From Bacteroidia bacterium (GTDB lineage Bacteria > Bacteroidota > Bacteroidia > Flavobacteriales > Flavobacteriaceae), in contig JAUIJA010000006.1 of NCBI GenBank assembly GCA_030431055.1, positions 1 through 64,000 on the forward strand: a DNA stretch of 64,000 nucleotides, read 5' to 3'. The notes beneath the pieces were generated by a model. It saw nothing but the letters and a program-made list of their open reading frames with translations. It was not told where the DNA came from and searched no databases. Position numbers and translations under genes: made by a program. Of the stretch, positions 36,062-46,527 are shown piece after piece. Position 1 is the first letter of the stretch; each line of letters opens with the position of its first letter.

Positions 36062-38203
36062 ATGGCAACAAGAGATTTAAAATATACAAGAAATATCGGT
36101 ATTGCAGCTCATATTGATGCTGGTAAAACTACGACTACAGAACGTATTTTATTCTATACTGGTAAATCACATAAAATTGGTGAGGTTCACGAAGGTGCTG
36201 CAACTATGGACTGGATGGAGCAAGAAGCAGAAAGAGGTATTACAATTACTTCTGCTGCTACAACTTGTGAGTGGAATTTCCCTACAGAACAAGGTAAACC
36301 ATTGCCTGATTCTAAAGCTTACCACTTTAATATTATTGATACTCCAGGTCACGTTGACTTTACTGTTGAGGTAAACCGTTCGTTACGTGTATTAGATGGG
36401 TTAGTGTTCTTATTCTCTGCAGTTGATGGAGTTGAGCCACAATCTGAAACTAACTGGAGATTAGCTGATAACTATAGAGTTCCTCGTATGGGATTTGTTA
36501 ATAAGATGGATCGTCAAGGTTCAAACTTCTTAGCAGTTTGTCAGCAAGTTAAAGACATGTTAAAGTCTAATGCTGTGCCTTTGGTTTTACCAATTGGTGA
36601 AGAAGCAGACTTTAGAGGTGTAGTTGACTTAATTAAAAATCAAGCAATTATTTGGCATGATGAAACACAAGGGGCTACTTTTGATGTTGTTCCTGTGCCA
36701 GAAGATATGGTTGCTGAGGTTAGAGAATACAGACAAAACTTAATTGAAGAGGTTGCTGGGTATGATGAAAACTTGTTAGAGAAATTCATGGAAGATGAAA
36801 ATTCTATAACAGAAGAAGAAATCAACAATGCTTTAAGAAGTGCAACTATTGATATGGCTATTATTCCTATGTTATGTGGATCTGCATTCAAAAACAAAGG
36901 AGTTCAGTTTATGTTAGATTCAGTTTGTAAATTCTTACCTTCTCCATTAGATAAGGAAGCGATTGATGGAACTGATCCAAGAACTGATGAGCCTATTTCA
37001 AGAAAACCATCTGTTTCTGAACCGTTCTCTGCATTAGCATTTAAAATTGCTACTGACCCTTATGTTGGTCGTTTAGCTTTCTTCCGTGCTTATTCTGGAG
37101 GTTTAGATGCTGGTTCTTATGTGTTGAATACACGTTCAGGTAATAAGGAGCGTATTTCTCGTATTTATCAAATGCATGCTAATAAGCAAAATGCAGTTGA
37201 GAGAATTGAGGCTGGAGATATTGGAGCGGCTGTAGGATTTAAAGATATTAAAACTGGAGATACTTTATCAGATGAGAAGCATCCAATTGTTTTAGAATCT
37301 ATGGATTTCCCAGATCCTGTAATCGGTATCGCTGTTGAGCCTAAAACTAAGGCTGATGTAGATAAAATGGGTATGGCTTTAGCTAAATTAGCTGAAGAGG
37401 ATCCAACGTTTACAGTTAGAACTGACCATGCTTCAGGACAAACTATTATTTCTGGTATGGGTGAGCTTCACTTAGATATTATTGTGGATCGTATGAAGCG
37501 TGAGTTTAAGGTTGAAGTAAATCAAGGTGAGCCACAAGTTGAGTACAAGGAAGCATTTACTAGAAGAGCTGAACATAGAGAGGTTTATAAAAAACAATCT
37601 GGTGGTCGTGGTAAGTTTGGTGATATTGTATTTGAGATTGGTCCTGCTGATGAAGTAGACGGAAAAGCGCCTGTTGGGTTACAATTCGTTAACGAAGTTA
37701 AAGGTGGTAATGTTCCTAGAGAATATATCCCTGCTGTAGAGAAAGGTTTCAAAGATGCTATGAAGTCAGGTCCTTTAGCTGGATATGAAGTAGATAGTTT
37801 AAAGGTAACTTTAAAGGATGGATCTTTCCACCCTGTAGATTCTGATGCGCTTTCATTCGAATTGGCTGCTAAGTTAGGTTATAAAGAATCAGCAAAAGCT
37901 GCTGGTGCTGTTATCCTTGAGCCAATCATGAAGTTAGAGGTGTTAACTCCAGAAGAGAATATGGGTGATATCGTAGGTGACTTAAATAGAAGAAGAGGGC
38001 AAGTAAATAGTATGGATGATAGAGCTGGTTCAAAAGTTGTTAAAGCTTCTGTGCCATTATCAGAAATGTTTGGTTATGTAACTACATTAAGAACATTATC
38101 TTCGGGTAGAGCAACATCAACTATGGAGTTTTCTCATTATGCTGAAACACCTTCTAATATTTCTGAGGAAGTTATTAAGAAAGCAAAAGGTGGTAACGAT
38201 TAA
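36062..38203 (+). CDS. fusA: Elongation factor G
   Basis: Translocation GTPase of 713 residues. G1 is [11 protein letters not shown]2 [13 protein letters not shown]3 DTPGHVDF and G4 NKMDR. Domains II to V are complete and end in the usual RGQVNSMD and [19 protein letters not shown] segments. The segment between G2 and G3 has an insert ([14 protein letters not shown]). The tuf gene, often beside fusA in Proteobacteria, is not here. Confidence 0.98.
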   Translation: MATRDLKYTRNIGIAAHIDAGKTTTTERILFYTGKSHKIGEVHEGAATMDWMEQEAERGITITSAATTCEWNFPTEQGKPLPDSKAYHFNIIDTPGHVDFTVEVNRSLRVLDGLVFLFSAVDGVEPQSETNWRLADNYRVPRMGFVNKMDRQGSNFLAVCQQVKDMLKSNAVPLVLPIGEEADFRGVVDLIKNQAIIWHDETQGATFDVVPVPEDMVAEVREYRQNLIEEVAGYDENLLEKFMEDENSITEEEINNALRSATIDMAIIPMLCGSAFKNKGVQFMLDSVCKFLPSPLDKEAIDGTDPRTDEPISRKPSVSEPFSALAFKIATDPYVGRLAFFRAYSGGLDAGSYVLNTRSGNKERISRIYQMHANKQNAVERIEAGDIGAAVGFKDIKTGDTLSDEKHPIVLESMDFPDPVIGIAVEPKTKADVDKMGMALAKLAEEDPTFTVRTDHASGQTIISGMGELHLDIIVDRMKREFKVEVNQGEPQVEYKEAFTRRAEHREVYKKQSGGRGKFGDIVFEIGPADEVDGKAPVGLQFVNEVKGGNVPREYIPAVEKGFKDAMKSGPLAGYEVDSLKVTLKDGSFHPVDSDALSFELAAKLGYKESAKAAGAVILEPIMKLEVLTPEENMGDIVGDLNRRRGQVNSMDDRAGSKVVKASVPLSEMFGYVTTLRTLSSGRATSTMEFSHYAETPSNISEEVIKKAKGGND

Positions 38204-38214
38204 TTTTTAAAAAG

Positions 38215-38520
38215 ATGAGTCAAAAAATTAGAATAAAACTAAAATCTTACGATCATAATTTAGTAGATAAATCTGCTGAAAAAATCGTAAAGACTGTAAA
38301 AAGTACAGGTGCAGTTGTAACTGGTCCAATTCCGTTACCTACGCACAAAAAGATTTTTACTGTATTACGTTCTCCACACGTAAATAAGAAATCAAGAGAG
38401 CAATTCGAATTGAGTTCTTATAAAAGATTATTAGACATTTATAGTTCTTCATCTAAGACTATTGATGCTTTAATGAAGTTAGAATTACCTAGTGGAGTTG
38501 AAGTAGAAATTAAGGTATAA
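38215..38520 (+). CDS. rpsJ: Ribosomal protein S10
   Basis: 30S head protein, also NusE of antitermination complexes. It begins [21 protein letters not shown] and has [28 protein letters not shown]. 101 residues. In E. coli it leads the S10 operon; here it ends the str transcript and is separated from rplC by a terminator and promoter. Confidence 0.97.
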   Translation: MSQKIRIKLKSYDHNLVDKSAEKIVKTVKSTGAVVTGPIPLPTHKKIFTVLRSPHVNKKSREQFELSSYKRLLDIYSSSSKTIDALMKLELPSGVEVEIKV

Positions 38521-38540
38521 GTACACTTTAAAAGATAAAG

Positions 38541-38577
38541 AAAAACCGTTTGAAATATAATTCAGCGGTTTTTTTTT
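38541..38577 (+). terminator. Terminator after rpsJ
   Basis: AAAAACCG/CGGTTTTT around an inner TTGAA/TTCA extension, followed by a T run, 20 nt after rpsJ. It separates the str and S10-spc-alpha units. Confidence 0.75.
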
Positions 38578-38641
38578 ACCATATTTCATTAAGTATTTTT
38601 AGTAAGTGTTTTGGGTTGAAAAAACACTTAACTAATTATAT

Positions 38642-38672
38642 TTGTTTGATTTAAAATAAAATTATATATTTG
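38642..38672 (+). promoter_or_regulatory. Promoter of the rplC operon
   Basis: TTTG at 38641-38644 (TTG 38642-38644), 20 nt spacer, TATATTTG at 38665-38672 followed by C. It leaves a leader of roughly 70 nt before the rplC ATG. Confidence 0.7.
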
Positions 38673-38674
38673 CA

Positions 38675-38747
38675 CCCTCATTTTGAGAAAGTGTATCTAT
38701 GTATTTTATAGATATTTAAAAAGAATATTAATTATTAATTGTTAAAT
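38675..38747 (+). promoter_or_regulatory. Structured leader of the rplC operon (candidate)
   Basis: Two consecutive inverted repeats lie between the promoter and rplC: CTCA/TGAG (38677-38680 and 38684-38687) and TATCTAT/ATAGATA (38694-38700 and 38708-38714, loop GTATTTT). The second is a perfect 7-bp stem. Regulation by a ribosomal protein such as L4 is possible by analogy to E. coli, but is not shown. Confidence 0.45.
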
Positions 38748-39365
38748 ATGTCTGGGTTAATCGGAAAAAAAATCGGTATGACTAGCATCTTCGATGAGAA
38801 CGGGAAAAATATTCCTTGTACTGTAATTGAAGCTGGTCCATGTACCGTTACCCAAGTCAGAACCAATGAGGTTGACGGGTATGAAGCTCTTCAACTTGGT
38901 TTCGATGACAAGACTGACAAGCATACTGTTAAAGCTGAGGAAGGTCACTTCAAGAAAGCAGGTACTGTTGCTAAGAAGCAAGTCGTTGAATTCAAGTATT
39001 TTGAAGAGGAACACAACTTAGGTGATGTGTTAACTGTTGATTTATTCAACGAAGGAGAATTTGTAGACGTGCAAGGTGTGTCTAAAGGTAAAGGTTTTCA
39101 AGGGGTTGTTAAACGTCACGGATTTGGTGGTGTTGGACAAGCAACTCACGGTCAACATAACCGTTTAAGAGCGCCAGGTTCTGTGGGAGCGTCATCATAT
39201 CCATCAAGAGTATTCAAAGGAATGCGAATGGCGGGTAGAACAGGAGGAGAAAATGTAACAGTTCAAAACCTTAGAGTTTTAAAAGTTGTGGCTGAGAAAA
39301 ATCTTTTAGTTGTTAAAGGATGTGTTCCGGGGCATAAAAACTCTTACGTAATCATTCAGAAGTAA
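38748..39365 (+). CDS. rplC: Ribosomal protein L3
   Basis: 205 residues, starting [19 protein letters not shown]. It has the long loop near the peptidyl-transferase centre ([18 protein letters not shown] and [14 protein letters not shown]). The open frame reaches 38739 upstream, but ATG 38748 is the correct start by family comparison. Its stop overlaps the rplD ATG by one base. Confidence 0.97.
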   Translation: MSGLIGKKIGMTSIFDENGKNIPCTVIEAGPCTVTQVRTNEVDGYEALQLGFDDKTDKHTVKAEEGHFKKAGTVAKKQVVEFKYFEEEHNLGDVLTVDLFNEGEFVDVQGVSKGKGFQGVVKRHGFGGVGQATHGQHNRLRAPGSVGASSYPSRVFKGMRMAGRTGGENVTVQNLRVLKVVAEKNLLVVKGCVPGHKNSYVIIQK

Positions 39366-39991
39366 TGGAAGTAAAAGTATTAGATATCAACGGAAAAGAT
39401 ACAGGTCGTAAAGTTACACTTAGCGATTCTGTTTTTGCTATTGAGCCTAATAACCATGCTCTTTATCTTGATGTGAAGCAGTATTTAGCAAATCAAAGAC
39501 AAGGTACGCATAAGTCGAAAGAAAGAGGTGAGATAGCAGGAAGTACTCGTAAGATTAAGAAGCAAAAGGGTACAGGAACTGCGCGTGCAGGTAGTATTAA
39601 ATCGCCTATTTTTGTAGGTGGTGGTAGAATTTTCGGACCAAGACCAAGAAATTATTCGTTTAAACTGAATAAGAACTTGAAAAAATTAGCTCGTAAGTCA
39701 GCTTTATCTTTAAAAGCTCAAGAATCTAATTTAGTTGTGGTTGAAGATTTTTCATTCGACGCGCCAAACACTAAAAATTTCATCAATGTATTGAAGGCTT
39801 TAGGTTTAGACAATAAAAAATCATTATTCGTGTTAAGTGAGGCAAATAAAAATATTTACTTGTCGTCACGTAATTTAAAATCAACTTCTGTTGTGACTTC
39901 TTCAGAATTAAACACTTATGCGGTTATGAATGCAGGAGGTTTAGTGCTTACTGAAGGTTCGGTTAACGGAATTGAATCTAATTTAAGTTAA
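39365..39991 (+). CDS. rplD: Ribosomal protein L4
   Basis: 208 residues, with the loop [26 protein letters not shown] reaching toward the exit tunnel and [15 protein letters not shown]. In E. coli L4 represses its own operon; the leader upstream of rplC may allow this here, untested. Confidence 0.97.
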   Translation: MEVKVLDINGKDTGRKVTLSDSVFAIEPNNHALYLDVKQYLANQRQGTHKSKERGEIAGSTRKIKKQKGTGTARAGSIKSPIFVGGGRIFGPRPRNYSFKLNKNLKKLARKSALSLKAQESNLVVVEDFSFDAPNTKNFINVLKALGLDNKKSLFVLSEANKNIYLSSRNLKSTSVVTSSELNTYAVMNAGGLVLTEGSVNGIESNLS

Positions 39992-40001
39992 TAATAAGGT
40001 T

Positions 40002-40292
40002 ATGAGTATCATTATTAAGCCAATTATTACTGAAAAAATAACCAAAGAAGGTGAATTATTTAACCGTTTTGGTTTTGTGGTTGATAGAAATGCAAATAAA
40101 ATTCAAATCAAAAATGCAGTTGAGTCTGCTTATGGTGTGAATGTAGTTGCGGTAAGAACTATGAACTATAGAGCTGATAGAAGTGTTAAATACACTAAAA
40201 GTGGTTTAATCAGTGGAAAAACTGCTGCTTATAAAAAAGCAGTTGTTGAAGTACAAGAAGGAGAAACAATAGATTTTTATAATAACATCTAG
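40002..40292 (+). CDS. rplW: Ribosomal protein L23
   Basis: 96 residues at the tunnel exit, docking site for trigger factor and SRP. Starts with [16 protein letters not shown] and has [22 protein letters not shown]. Gaps to its neighbours are 10 and 5 nt. Confidence 0.97.
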   Translation: MSIIIKPIITEKITKEGELFNRFGFVVDRNANKIQIKNAVESAYGVNVVAVRTMNYRADRSVKYTKSGLISGKTAAYKKAVVEVQEGETIDFYNNI

Positions 40293-40297
40293 TAGAA

Positions 40298-41122
40298 ATG
40301 TCAGTTAGAAAATTAAAACCTATTACCCCGGGTCAGCGTTTTAGAGTTGTGAATAGCTTTGACACTATTACAACTGATAAGCCGGAAAAGTCATTATTGG
40401 CTCCGAAAAAAAACTCAGGAGGTAGAAATAGTCAAGGAAAGATGACCATACGTTATGTAGGCGGTGGTCACAAACAAAGATACCGTGTTGTAGACTTTAA
40501 AAGAACTAAAGCAGGAATTCCTGCTACAGTTAAAACGATTGAGTATGATCCAAATCGTTCAGCTTTCATTTCATTGATTGCTTATGCTGATGGAGCTAAA
40601 TCATACATCATTGCACAAAACGGTATGCAAGTTGGTCAGACAGTAATGTCTGGTGAAAATGCAACTCCAGAAATTGGAAATGCATTGCCTTTAAGTAAAA
40701 TTCCTCTAGGTACAGTTATTTCGTGTATCGAATTAAGACCAGGTCAAGGAGCAATTATTGCTCGTTCTGCAGGAACTTTTGCTCAATTAATGGCAAGAGA
40801 CGGAAAATATGCTACAATAAAAATGCCTTCAGGTGAAACAAGATTAATCTTGTTAACGTGTATGGCTACGATTGGAGCTGTATCTAACTCTGATCATCAG
40901 TTAGTTGTGTCAGGTAAAGCTGGTAGATCTAGATGGTTAGGAAGAAGACCTAGAACTAGACCAGTAGCAATGAACCCAGTTGATCACCCAATGGGTGGTG
41001 GAGAAGGACGCTCTTCAGGAGGTCACCCACGCTCAAGAAAAGGTTTACCTGCTAAAGGTTATAGAACTCGTTCTAAGGTTAAGCCGAGTAATAAGTATAT
41101 TGTAGAACGTAGAAAGAAATAA
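40298..41122 (+). CDS. rplB: Ribosomal protein L2
   Basis: 274 residues, with [23 protein letters not shown] at the N-terminal RNA-binding part and [18 protein letters not shown] carrying the conserved His needed for peptidyl transfer assembly. Normal length. Confidence 0.98.
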   Translation: MSVRKLKPITPGQRFRVVNSFDTITTDKPEKSLLAPKKNSGGRNSQGKMTIRYVGGGHKQRYRVVDFKRTKAGIPATVKTIEYDPNRSAFISLIAYADGAKSYIIAQNGMQVGQTVMSGENATPEIGNALPLSKIPLGTVISCIELRPGQGAIIARSAGTFAQLMARDGKYATIKMPSGETRLILLTCMATIGAVSNSDHQLVVSGKAGRSRWLGRRPRTRPVAMNPVDHPMGGGEGRSSGGHPRSRKGLPAKGYRTRSKVKPSNKYIVERRKK

Positions 41123-41132
41123 TTAGATAGAC

Positions 41133-41411
41133 ATGGCACGTTCATTAAAAAAAGGACCTTACGTACACTATAAATTAGAGAAGAAGGTTTTAGAAAACGC
41201 AGAAAACGGTAATAAAGCTGTTGTTAAGACATGGTCTAGAGCATCTATGATTACTCCAGACTTCGTTGGACAAACTATCGCTGTACACAATGGTCGTCAA
41301 TTTGTTCCAGTATATGTTACTGAGAACATGGTAGGACATAAATTAGGTGAATTTTCGCCAACAAGATCATTCCGTGGTCATGCTGGTGCAAAAAATAAAG
41401 GTAAAAAATAA
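41133..41411 (+). CDS. rpsS: Ribosomal protein S19
   Basis: 92 residues, opening [19 protein letters not shown] and containing [21 protein letters not shown] and [13 protein letters not shown]. Head protein of the 30S subunit beside S13. Confidence 0.97.
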   Translation: MARSLKKGPYVHYKLEKKVLENAENGNKAVVKTWSRASMITPDFVGQTIAVHNGRQFVPVYVTENMVGHKLGEFSPTRSFRGHAGAKNKGKK

Positions 41412-41420
41412 TAAGAAGCT

Positions 41421-41828
41421 ATGGGAGTTCGTAAAAGAGAAAGAGCAGAGCAGATTAAGGAAGCTAAAGCACAAGTTGCTTTTGCTAAATTAAACAATTG
41501 CCCTACTTCACCTAGAAAGATGCGTTTAGTAGCTGACTTAGTTAGAGGTAAGAAAGTAGAAACAGCTCTTAATATATTAAGATTTAGTAAAAAAGAAGCT
41601 TCTGGTAGAATTGAAAAACTATTGTTATCAGCAATCGCTAACTGGCAAGCTAAAAATGCTGAAGCAGACTTAGAAGAAGCAGGCTTATTTGTAAAAGAGA
41701 TTCGTGTAGATGGTGGTTCGATGTTAAAAAGACTTCGTCCAGCTCCACAGGGTCGTGCACACAGAATTAGAAAACGTTCTAATCACGTAACAATCGTGTT
41801 AGGAGAGAATAATAATACACAAAGCTAA
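41421..41828 (+). CDS. rplV: Ribosomal protein L22
   Basis: 135 residues, with [22 protein letters not shown] at the start and the tunnel hairpin [19 protein letters not shown] near the end. It has a slightly longer N-terminus ([17 protein letters not shown]) than E. coli L22. Confidence 0.97.
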   Translation: MGVRKRERAEQIKEAKAQVAFAKLNNCPTSPRKMRLVADLVRGKKVETALNILRFSKKEASGRIEKLLLSAIANWQAKNAEADLEEAGLFVKEIRVDGGSMLKRLRPAPQGRAHRIRKRSNHVTIVLGENNNTQS

Positions 41829-41836
41829 TAAACAGT

Positions 41837-42553
41837 ATGGGACAAAAGACAAATCCAATCGGAAATAGACTTGGGATCATCAGAGGATGGGACTCAAACT
41901 GGTATGGAGGAAATAATTACGGTGATAAAATAGCTGAAGATTATAAGATCCGTAAGTATATCTATGCTCGTTTAGCAAAAGCTAGTGTTTCAAAAGTAAT
42001 TATCGAAAGAACTTTGAAACTTGTAACCGTTACTATCACTACGGCTCGTCCTGGTATCATTATTGGTAAAGGAGGTCAAGAGGTAGACAAGTTAAAAGAA
42101 GAGCTTAAGAAAATTACAAATAAAGAGGTTCAAATTAACATCTTTGAAATTAAGCGTCCAGAATTAGATGCGCACTTAGTTGCAAACAGTATAGCGCGTC
42201 AAATCGAAAACAGAATTTCTTACAGAAGAGCTATCAAAATGGCTATAGCAGCCGCTATGAGAATGAATGCTGAAGGAATTAAAGTTATGATTTCAGGTCG
42301 TTTGAATGGTGCTGAAATGGCACGTTCTGAGCATTTTAAAGATGGAAGAATTCCTTTATCAACTTTCAGAGCTGACATCGATTATGCTTTAGCTGAAGCT
42401 CATACTACTTATGGTAGAATGGGAATTAAAGTTTGGATCATGAAAGGTGAAGTTTACGGTAAAAGAGATCTTTCTCCGTTAGTTGGCATGGACAACAAAA
42501 AAGGGTCTAAGTCATCAGGGTCTAGGGGTAAACAAGCTCGTAAAAGAAAGTAA
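41837..42553 (+). CDS. rpsC: Ribosomal protein S3
   Basis: 238 residues; KH-domain protein at the mRNA entry. Starts [20 protein letters not shown], has the KH loop [14 protein letters not shown] and [13 protein letters not shown]. The C-terminal tail is basic. Confidence 0.97.
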   Translation: MGQKTNPIGNRLGIIRGWDSNWYGGNNYGDKIAEDYKIRKYIYARLAKASVSKVIIERTLKLVTVTITTARPGIIIGKGGQEVDKLKEELKKITNKEVQINIFEIKRPELDAHLVANSIARQIENRISYRRAIKMAIAAAMRMNAEGIKVMISGRLNGAEMARSEHFKDGRIPLSTFRADIDYALAEAHTTYGRMGIKVWIMKGEVYGKRDLSPLVGMDNKKGSKSSGSRGKQARKRK

Positions 42554-42573
42554 TTATTTTAAATTAAAGAAAA

Positions 42574-42993
42574 ATGTTACAGCCTAAAAGAACAAAATAC
42601 CGTAAGGTACAAAAAGGTAGAATGAAAGGTGTATCTCAAAGAGGTCATGAACTTTCAAATGGAATGTTCGGGATTAAATCTTTAGATGCTAAATTCATTA
42701 CTTCTCGTCAAATTGAAGCTGCTCGTATTGCTGCAACTAGATATATGAAAAGAGAAGGACAATTGTGGATTAAAATTTTCCCAGATAAGCCTATCACTAA
42801 GAAACCATTAGAGGTACGTATGGGTAAAGGTAAAGGTGCGGTTGAATATTGGGCTGCAGTTGTAAAACCAGGAAGAATTATGTTTGAAGTTGGTGGAGTG
42901 CCACTTTCTGTAGCAAAAGAGGCATTGCGTCTTGCTGCTCAAAAACTTCCTGTGAGAACTAAATTTGTAGTTGCTAGAGATTTCGAAGCATAA
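42574..42993 (+). CDS. rplP: Ribosomal protein L16
   Basis: 139 residues with [23 protein letters not shown] and [24 protein letters not shown]. Organises the A-site tRNA region of the 50S subunit. Confidence 0.97.
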   Translation: MLQPKRTKYRKVQKGRMKGVSQRGHELSNGMFGIKSLDAKFITSRQIEAARIAATRYMKREGQLWIKIFPDKPITKKPLEVRMGKGKGAVEYWAAVVKPGRIMFEVGGVPLSVAKEALRLAAQKLPVRTKFVVARDFEA

Positions 42994-43005
42994 TAAAAGA
43001 ACATT

Positions 43006-43197
43006 ATGAAACAATCTGAAATAAAAAATCTATCTGTAGCTGAGTTACAAGAACAACTTGATCAGTTAAAGAGAACGTATACCGACCTAAAAATGGCTCA
43101 CACCATTTCTCCAATTGATAATCCTTTACAATTAAGAAAAGTGAGAAGATCAGTTGCGAGAGTTGCAGCTGAGTTAACTAAAAGAGAGTTACAATAA
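43006..43197 (+). CDS. rpmC: Ribosomal protein L29
   Basis: 63 residues of two helices: MKQSEIKNLSVAELQEQL and the end VRRSVARVAAELTKREL. Tunnel-exit protein next to L23. Confidence 0.95.
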   Translation: MKQSEIKNLSVAELQEQLDQLKRTYTDLKMAHTISPIDNPLQLRKVRRSVARVAAELTKRELQ

Positions 43198-43214
43198 CTG
43201 TATTCTGCTGAAAG

Positions 43215-43472
43215 ATGGAAAATAGAAATTTAAGAAAAGAAAGAATTGGTGTTGTTACTAGCAACAAAATGGAGAAATCTATTGTTGTTTCTGAAACAAG
43301 AAGAGTAAAACACCCATTATATGGTAAGTTCGTGTTGAAGACTAAAAAGTATCATGCACACGACGAAAAGAACGACTGTAACATTGGTGATACAGTAAAG
43401 ATCATGGAAACAAGACCTTTATCTAAAACTAAATGTTGGAGATTAGTTGAAATCATTGAAAGAGCGAAATAA
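43215..43472 (+). CDS. rpsQ: Ribosomal protein S17
   Basis: 85-residue OB-fold protein: [21 protein letters not shown] and [25 protein letters not shown]. Binds 16S rRNA in the 5' domain. Confidence 0.97.
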   Translation: MENRNLRKERIGVVTSNKMEKSIVVSETRRVKHPLYGKFVLKTKKYHAHDEKNDCNIGDTVKIMETRPLSKTKCWRLVEIIERAK

Positions 43473-43474
43473 TT

Positions 43475-43843
43475 ATGGTACAACAAGAATCAAGATTAAA
43501 AGTAGCAGATAACACGGGAGCTAAAGAAGTTTTAACTATCCGTGTTCTAGGAGGAACGAAGCGCCGTTATGCTTCTGTAGGTGATAAAATTGTAGTGTCT
43601 GTTAAAGATGCAACTCCAAACGGAAACGTTAAAAAAGGAGTAGTTTCAACTGCAGTTGTTGTACGTACGAAGAAAGAGGTAAGAAGAGCTGATGGTTCTT
43701 ATATCCGTTTCGATGATAATGCTTGTGTTTTATTAAACGCAACAGGTGAAATGAGAGGAACTCGTGTATTCGGTCCTGTAGCTAGAGAACTTCGTGAAAA
43801 ACAATTCATGAAAATTGTATCATTAGCACCAGAGGTGCTTTAA
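43475..43843 (+). CDS. rplN: Ribosomal protein L14
   Basis: 122 residues, [19 protein letters not shown] to the end with [26 protein letters not shown]. Forms part of the 50S interface and the RsfS site. It is 2 nt after rpsQ. Confidence 0.97.
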   Translation: MVQQESRLKVADNTGAKEVLTIRVLGGTKRRYASVGDKIVVSVKDATPNGNVKKGVVSTAVVVRTKKEVRRADGSYIRFDDNACVLLNATGEMRGTRVFGPVARELREKQFMKIVSLAPEVL

Positions 43844-43854
43844 TTCAAAAAATG

Positions 43855-44169
43855 ATGGCAAAGCTAAAAATAAAATCTGGAGATACAGTTAAAGTAATTG
43901 CTGGAGACCACAAAGGTTCAGAAGGTAAAGTTTTAAGTGTTATCCGTGAAGCAAACAAAGCGATAGTTGAAGGAGTTAATATGGTGTCTAAGCACACTAA
44001 GCCAAGTGCTAAAAACCCTCAAGGTGGTATCGTTAAGAAAGAAGCTCCTATTCATGTTTCTAACTTAGCTTTAGTAGATGCTAAAACTAAGTCTGTAACT
44101 AAAGTTGGTTACAAAATGGAAGGAGATAAGAAAGTAAGATTTTCAAAAAAATCTAATCAAGTATTATAG
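43855..44169 (+). CDS. rplX: Ribosomal protein L24
   Basis: 104 residues, KOW motif [20 protein letters not shown], then [29 protein letters not shown]. An in-frame ATG one codon upstream (43852) also exists; either could be used. Confidence 0.96.
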   Translation: MAKLKIKSGDTVKVIAGDHKGSEGKVLSVIREANKAIVEGVNMVSKHTKPSAKNPQGGIVKKEAPIHVSNLALVDAKTKSVTKVGYKMEGDKKVRFSKKSNQVL

Positions 44170-44171
44170 TT

Positions 44172-44723
44172 ATGGCTTATATACCTAGATTAAAAGAAGA
44201 ATATAAGGGTAGAATTGTTTCTGCTCTTACAGAAGAATTCGGTTACAAAAATGTAATGCAAGTTCCTAAACTTGAAAAAATTGTTGTAAGCCGTGGAGTT
44301 GGTGCAGCTGTATCTGACAAAAAGTTAGTTGATCACGCTGTAGAAGAAATCACAAAAATTACTGGGCAACAAGCAGTATCTACTATTTCTAAGAAAGACG
44401 TTGCTTCTTTCAAATTAAGAAAGGGTATGCCGATTGGTGCTAAAGTAACATTGCGTGGAGAAAGAATGTATGAATTTTTAGATAGATTAATTACAGCTTC
44501 ATTACCTCGTGTACGTGATTTTAATGGAATTAAATCAACTGGTTTTGATGGAAGAGGAAACTATAACTTAGGTGTTACAGAGCAAATCATCTTCCCTGAA
44601 ATCGATATCGATAAAGTAAATAAAATTGCTGGATTCGACATCACGTTTGTAACTTCTGCAAATACAGATAAAGAAGCACAATCGTTATTAGCAGAACTAG
44701 GATTACCTTTTAAAAAGAATTAA
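44172..44723 (+). CDS. rplE: Ribosomal protein L5
   Basis: 183 residues; [21 protein letters not shown], then [24 protein letters not shown] and [22 protein letters not shown]. Binds 5S rRNA. 2 nt after rplX. Confidence 0.97.
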   Translation: MAYIPRLKEEYKGRIVSALTEEFGYKNVMQVPKLEKIVVSRGVGAAVSDKKLVDHAVEEITKITGQQAVSTISKKDVASFKLRKGMPIGAKVTLRGERMYEFLDRLITASLPRVRDFNGIKSTGFDGRGNYNLGVTEQIIFPEIDIDKVNKIAGFDITFVTSANTDKEAQSLLAELGLPFKKN

Positions 44724-44726
44724 GAC

Positions 44727-44996
44727 ATGGCTAAAGAATCAATGAAAGCCCGTGAGGCGAAAAGAGAGGCATTAGTGGCTAAATATGCTGAGAAAAGAAA
44801 GGCTTTAAAAGAAGCTGGAGATTATGAAGCATTACAAAAATTACCCAAAAACGCTTCACCTGTGCGTTTACACAACCGTTGTAAGTTAACAGGAAGACCG
44901 AGAGGTTATATGCGTCAGTTTGGTATTTCACGTGTAACATTCCGTGAAATGGCTAATCAAGGCTTAATTCCAGGAGTAAAGAAATCTAGCTGGTAA
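44727..44996 (+). CDS. rpsN: Ribosomal protein S14, zinc-free form
   Basis: 89 residues, [17 protein letters not shown] and [22 protein letters not shown]. The two CxxC pairs of the zinc-binding form are missing (only one Cys), so this is the zinc-independent type. It is followed by a 206-nt gap, the longest in the rplC-rplQ block. Confidence 0.97.
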   Translation: MAKESMKAREAKREALVAKYAEKRKALKEAGDYEALQKLPKNASPVRLHNRCKLTGRPRGYMRQFGISRVTFREMANQGLIPGVKKSSW

Positions 44997-45006
44997 GATA
45001 AAATTT

Positions 45007-45035
45007 TGATTATTGCAAAAAAGTTGTAAATTTGC
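45007..45035 (+). promoter_or_regulatory. Internal promoter before rpsH
   Basis: TTG (45007-45009), 18 nt spacer, TAAATTTG (45028-45035) followed by C. The pair has the same quality as the rplC promoter and lies 11 nt after the rpsN stop, so it could drive rpsH and downstream genes separately. Confidence 0.65.
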
Positions 45036-45072
45036 ACGCTTTTGATAAGCAATTAATTGAAAAAATTCTGTA

Positions 45073-45116
45073 AAGTCGTAGTAGTATTTTAAGCTTTTAA
45101 AGTGCTATTACGACTT
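45073..45116 (+). promoter_or_regulatory. 20-bp hairpin in the rpsH leader
   Basis: The arms 45073-45092 and 45097-45116 pair over 20 positions, three being G-U in RNA, with a GCTT tetraloop. No T-run follows, so it is not a usual terminator. It would be about 30 nt into the transcript from the internal promoter, and may be a leader regulatory element or a palindromic insertion. Confidence 0.7.
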
Positions 45117-45153
45117 ATGAGAGTTAATAAAAATGAGTTTAATTGATTTTAGG

Positions 45154-45178
45154 TTCGAGAAGTGGGTTGCCTCTCGAA
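45154..45178 (+). promoter_or_regulatory. Second hairpin in the rpsH leader
   Basis: TTCGAGA (45154-45160) and TCTCGAA (45172-45178) form a perfect 7-bp stem with an 11-nt loop, 24 nt before the rpsH ATG. It sits between the 20-bp hairpin and the start codon. Confidence 0.5.
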
Positions 45179-45202
45179 AACCGGAGTCGCAAATTATTTT
45201 AT

Positions 45203-45601
45203 ATGTACACAGACCCAATTGCGGATTTTCTTACAAGAGTTAGAAACGCATCTAGAGCTAATCACAAAGTGGTTGAAGTTCCTGCATCTAACCTTAAAAA
45301 AGAAATCACAAAAATTTTATTTGACCAAGGTTATATCTTGAGTTACAAATTTGAAGATACTACAGTTCAAGGTAGTATTAAAATCGCTCTTAAGTATGAT
45401 AAAGAGACTAAAGAGCCTGTAATTAGAGATATTCAAAGAATTAGTAAACCAGGTTTACGTAAGTACTCAGGTTCTTCTACATTGCCTAGAATCTTAAATG
45501 GTTTAGGTTGTGCTATCGTGTCAACTTCTAAAGGAGTTATGACAGGTAAGAAAGCAAAGCAACTTAATGTTGGTGGAGAAGTAATTTGTTACGTATATTA
45601 A
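45203..45601 (+). CDS. rpsH: Ribosomal protein S8
   Basis: 132 residues starting MYTDPIADFLTRVRNASRAN, with KYDKETKEPVIRDIQRISKPG and GLGCAIVSTSKGVMT. The frame is open to 45143 upstream, but that part overlaps the second leader hairpin and does not match S8. S8 is a known autoregulator in E. coli, which fits the structured leader but is unproven here. Confidence 0.97.
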   Translation: MYTDPIADFLTRVRNASRANHKVVEVPASNLKKEITKILFDQGYILSYKFEDTTVQGSIKIALKYDKETKEPVIRDIQRISKPGLRKYSGSSTLPRILNGLGCAIVSTSKGVMTGKKAKQLNVGGEVICYVY

Positions 45602-45616
45602 TAAAAAGACGAAAGC

Positions 45617-46159
45617 ATGTCAAGAATAGGTAAAAACCCAATTACAATTCCAGCAGGAGTAACTGTAGAAGTGAAAGATGCTGTGGTTACAGTGAAAGGG
45701 AAATTAGGCGAGCTTTCTCAGGAGTTTTCTGATGTGACTGTTAAAGTTGAAAACGATCAAGTTGTAGTTGAGCGTTCATCAGATAACAAGAATGAGAGAG
45801 CGAAACATGGATTATATCGTGCTCTTATTAACAATATGGTTATGGGAGTTTCAGAAGGTTTTTCTAAGGAGTTAGAATTAGTGGGTGTTGGTTACCGTGC
45901 GTCAAATCAAGGTCAAAAACTTGATTTAGCATTAGGTTTCTCTCACAACATTGTTTTAGAGATAGTTCCTGAAGTAAAAGTAGAAACTGTATCTGAGAAA
46001 GGTAAGAATCCATTAGTGAAATTAACATCATTTGACAAACAATTATTAGGTCAGGTTGCTGCAAAAATCAGATCTTTCCGTAAACCTGAACCTTACAAAG
46101 GAAAAGGAGTTAAGTTTGTTGGTGAAGAAATTAGAAGAAAAGCAGGTAAATCAGCTTAA
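45617..46159 (+). CDS. rplF: Ribosomal protein L6
   Basis: 180 residues, [36 protein letters not shown] and [23 protein letters not shown]. Near the GTPase-associated region of the 50S subunit. Confidence 0.97.
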   Translation: MSRIGKNPITIPAGVTVEVKDAVVTVKGKLGELSQEFSDVTVKVENDQVVVERSSDNKNERAKHGLYRALINNMVMGVSEGFSKELELVGVGYRASNQGQKLDLALGFSHNIVLEIVPEVKVETVSEKGKNPLVKLTSFDKQLLGQVAAKIRSFRKPEPYKGKGVKFVGEEIRRKAGKSA

Positions 46160-46170
46160 AAATTAGGGTT

Positions 46171-46521
46171 ATGTCATTAACAAAAACTGAAAGAAGACAA
46201 AGAATTAAATTCAGAATTAGAAAAGTTGTAAGCGGAACTGCTTCTCAACCTAGACTTTCTGTTTTTAGATCAAATAAAGAAATCTATGCACAAATCATAG
46301 ATGACGTTAACGGAGTTACTTTAGTTTCTGCATCTTCTCGTGAAAAAGGAGTAGCAACAGGTACAAAGATCGAAACTGCTAACGCAGTAGGAAAATTAAT
46401 TGCTGAAAGAGCTCTTAAAGCAGGTGTGTCAACTATCACTTTCGATAGAGGTGGTAATTTATATCACGGACGTGTTAAATCATTAGCTGAAGGTGCTAGA
46501 GAAGCAGGACTTAAATTCTAA
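46171..46521 (+). CDS. rplR: Ribosomal protein L18
   Basis: 116 residues; [29 protein letters not shown] and [26 protein letters not shown]. Binds 5S rRNA with L5. Confidence 0.97.
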   Translation: MSLTKTERRQRIKFRIRKVVSGTASQPRLSVFRSNKEIYAQIIDDVNGVTLVSASSREKGVATGTKIETANAVGKLIAERALKAGVSTITFDRGGNLYHGRVKSLAEGAREAGLKF

Positions 46522-46527
46522 GAAATT

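Noticed and set aside
36102..36374. 90-codon second frame inside fusA
   Set aside because: Leu-rich shift-frame reading of the conserved EF-G GTPase domain, with no start context of its own.
45143..45202. Upstream extension of S8 and tRNA-like end ccggagtcgcaaa
   Set aside because: The phrase resembles the 3' end of the tRNA-Arg here (ccggagtcacaaa) but the preceding T-arm-like ggttcga is wrongly spaced and no other stems of a cloverleaf exist; the in-frame upstream codons overlap a hairpin and do not match S8.
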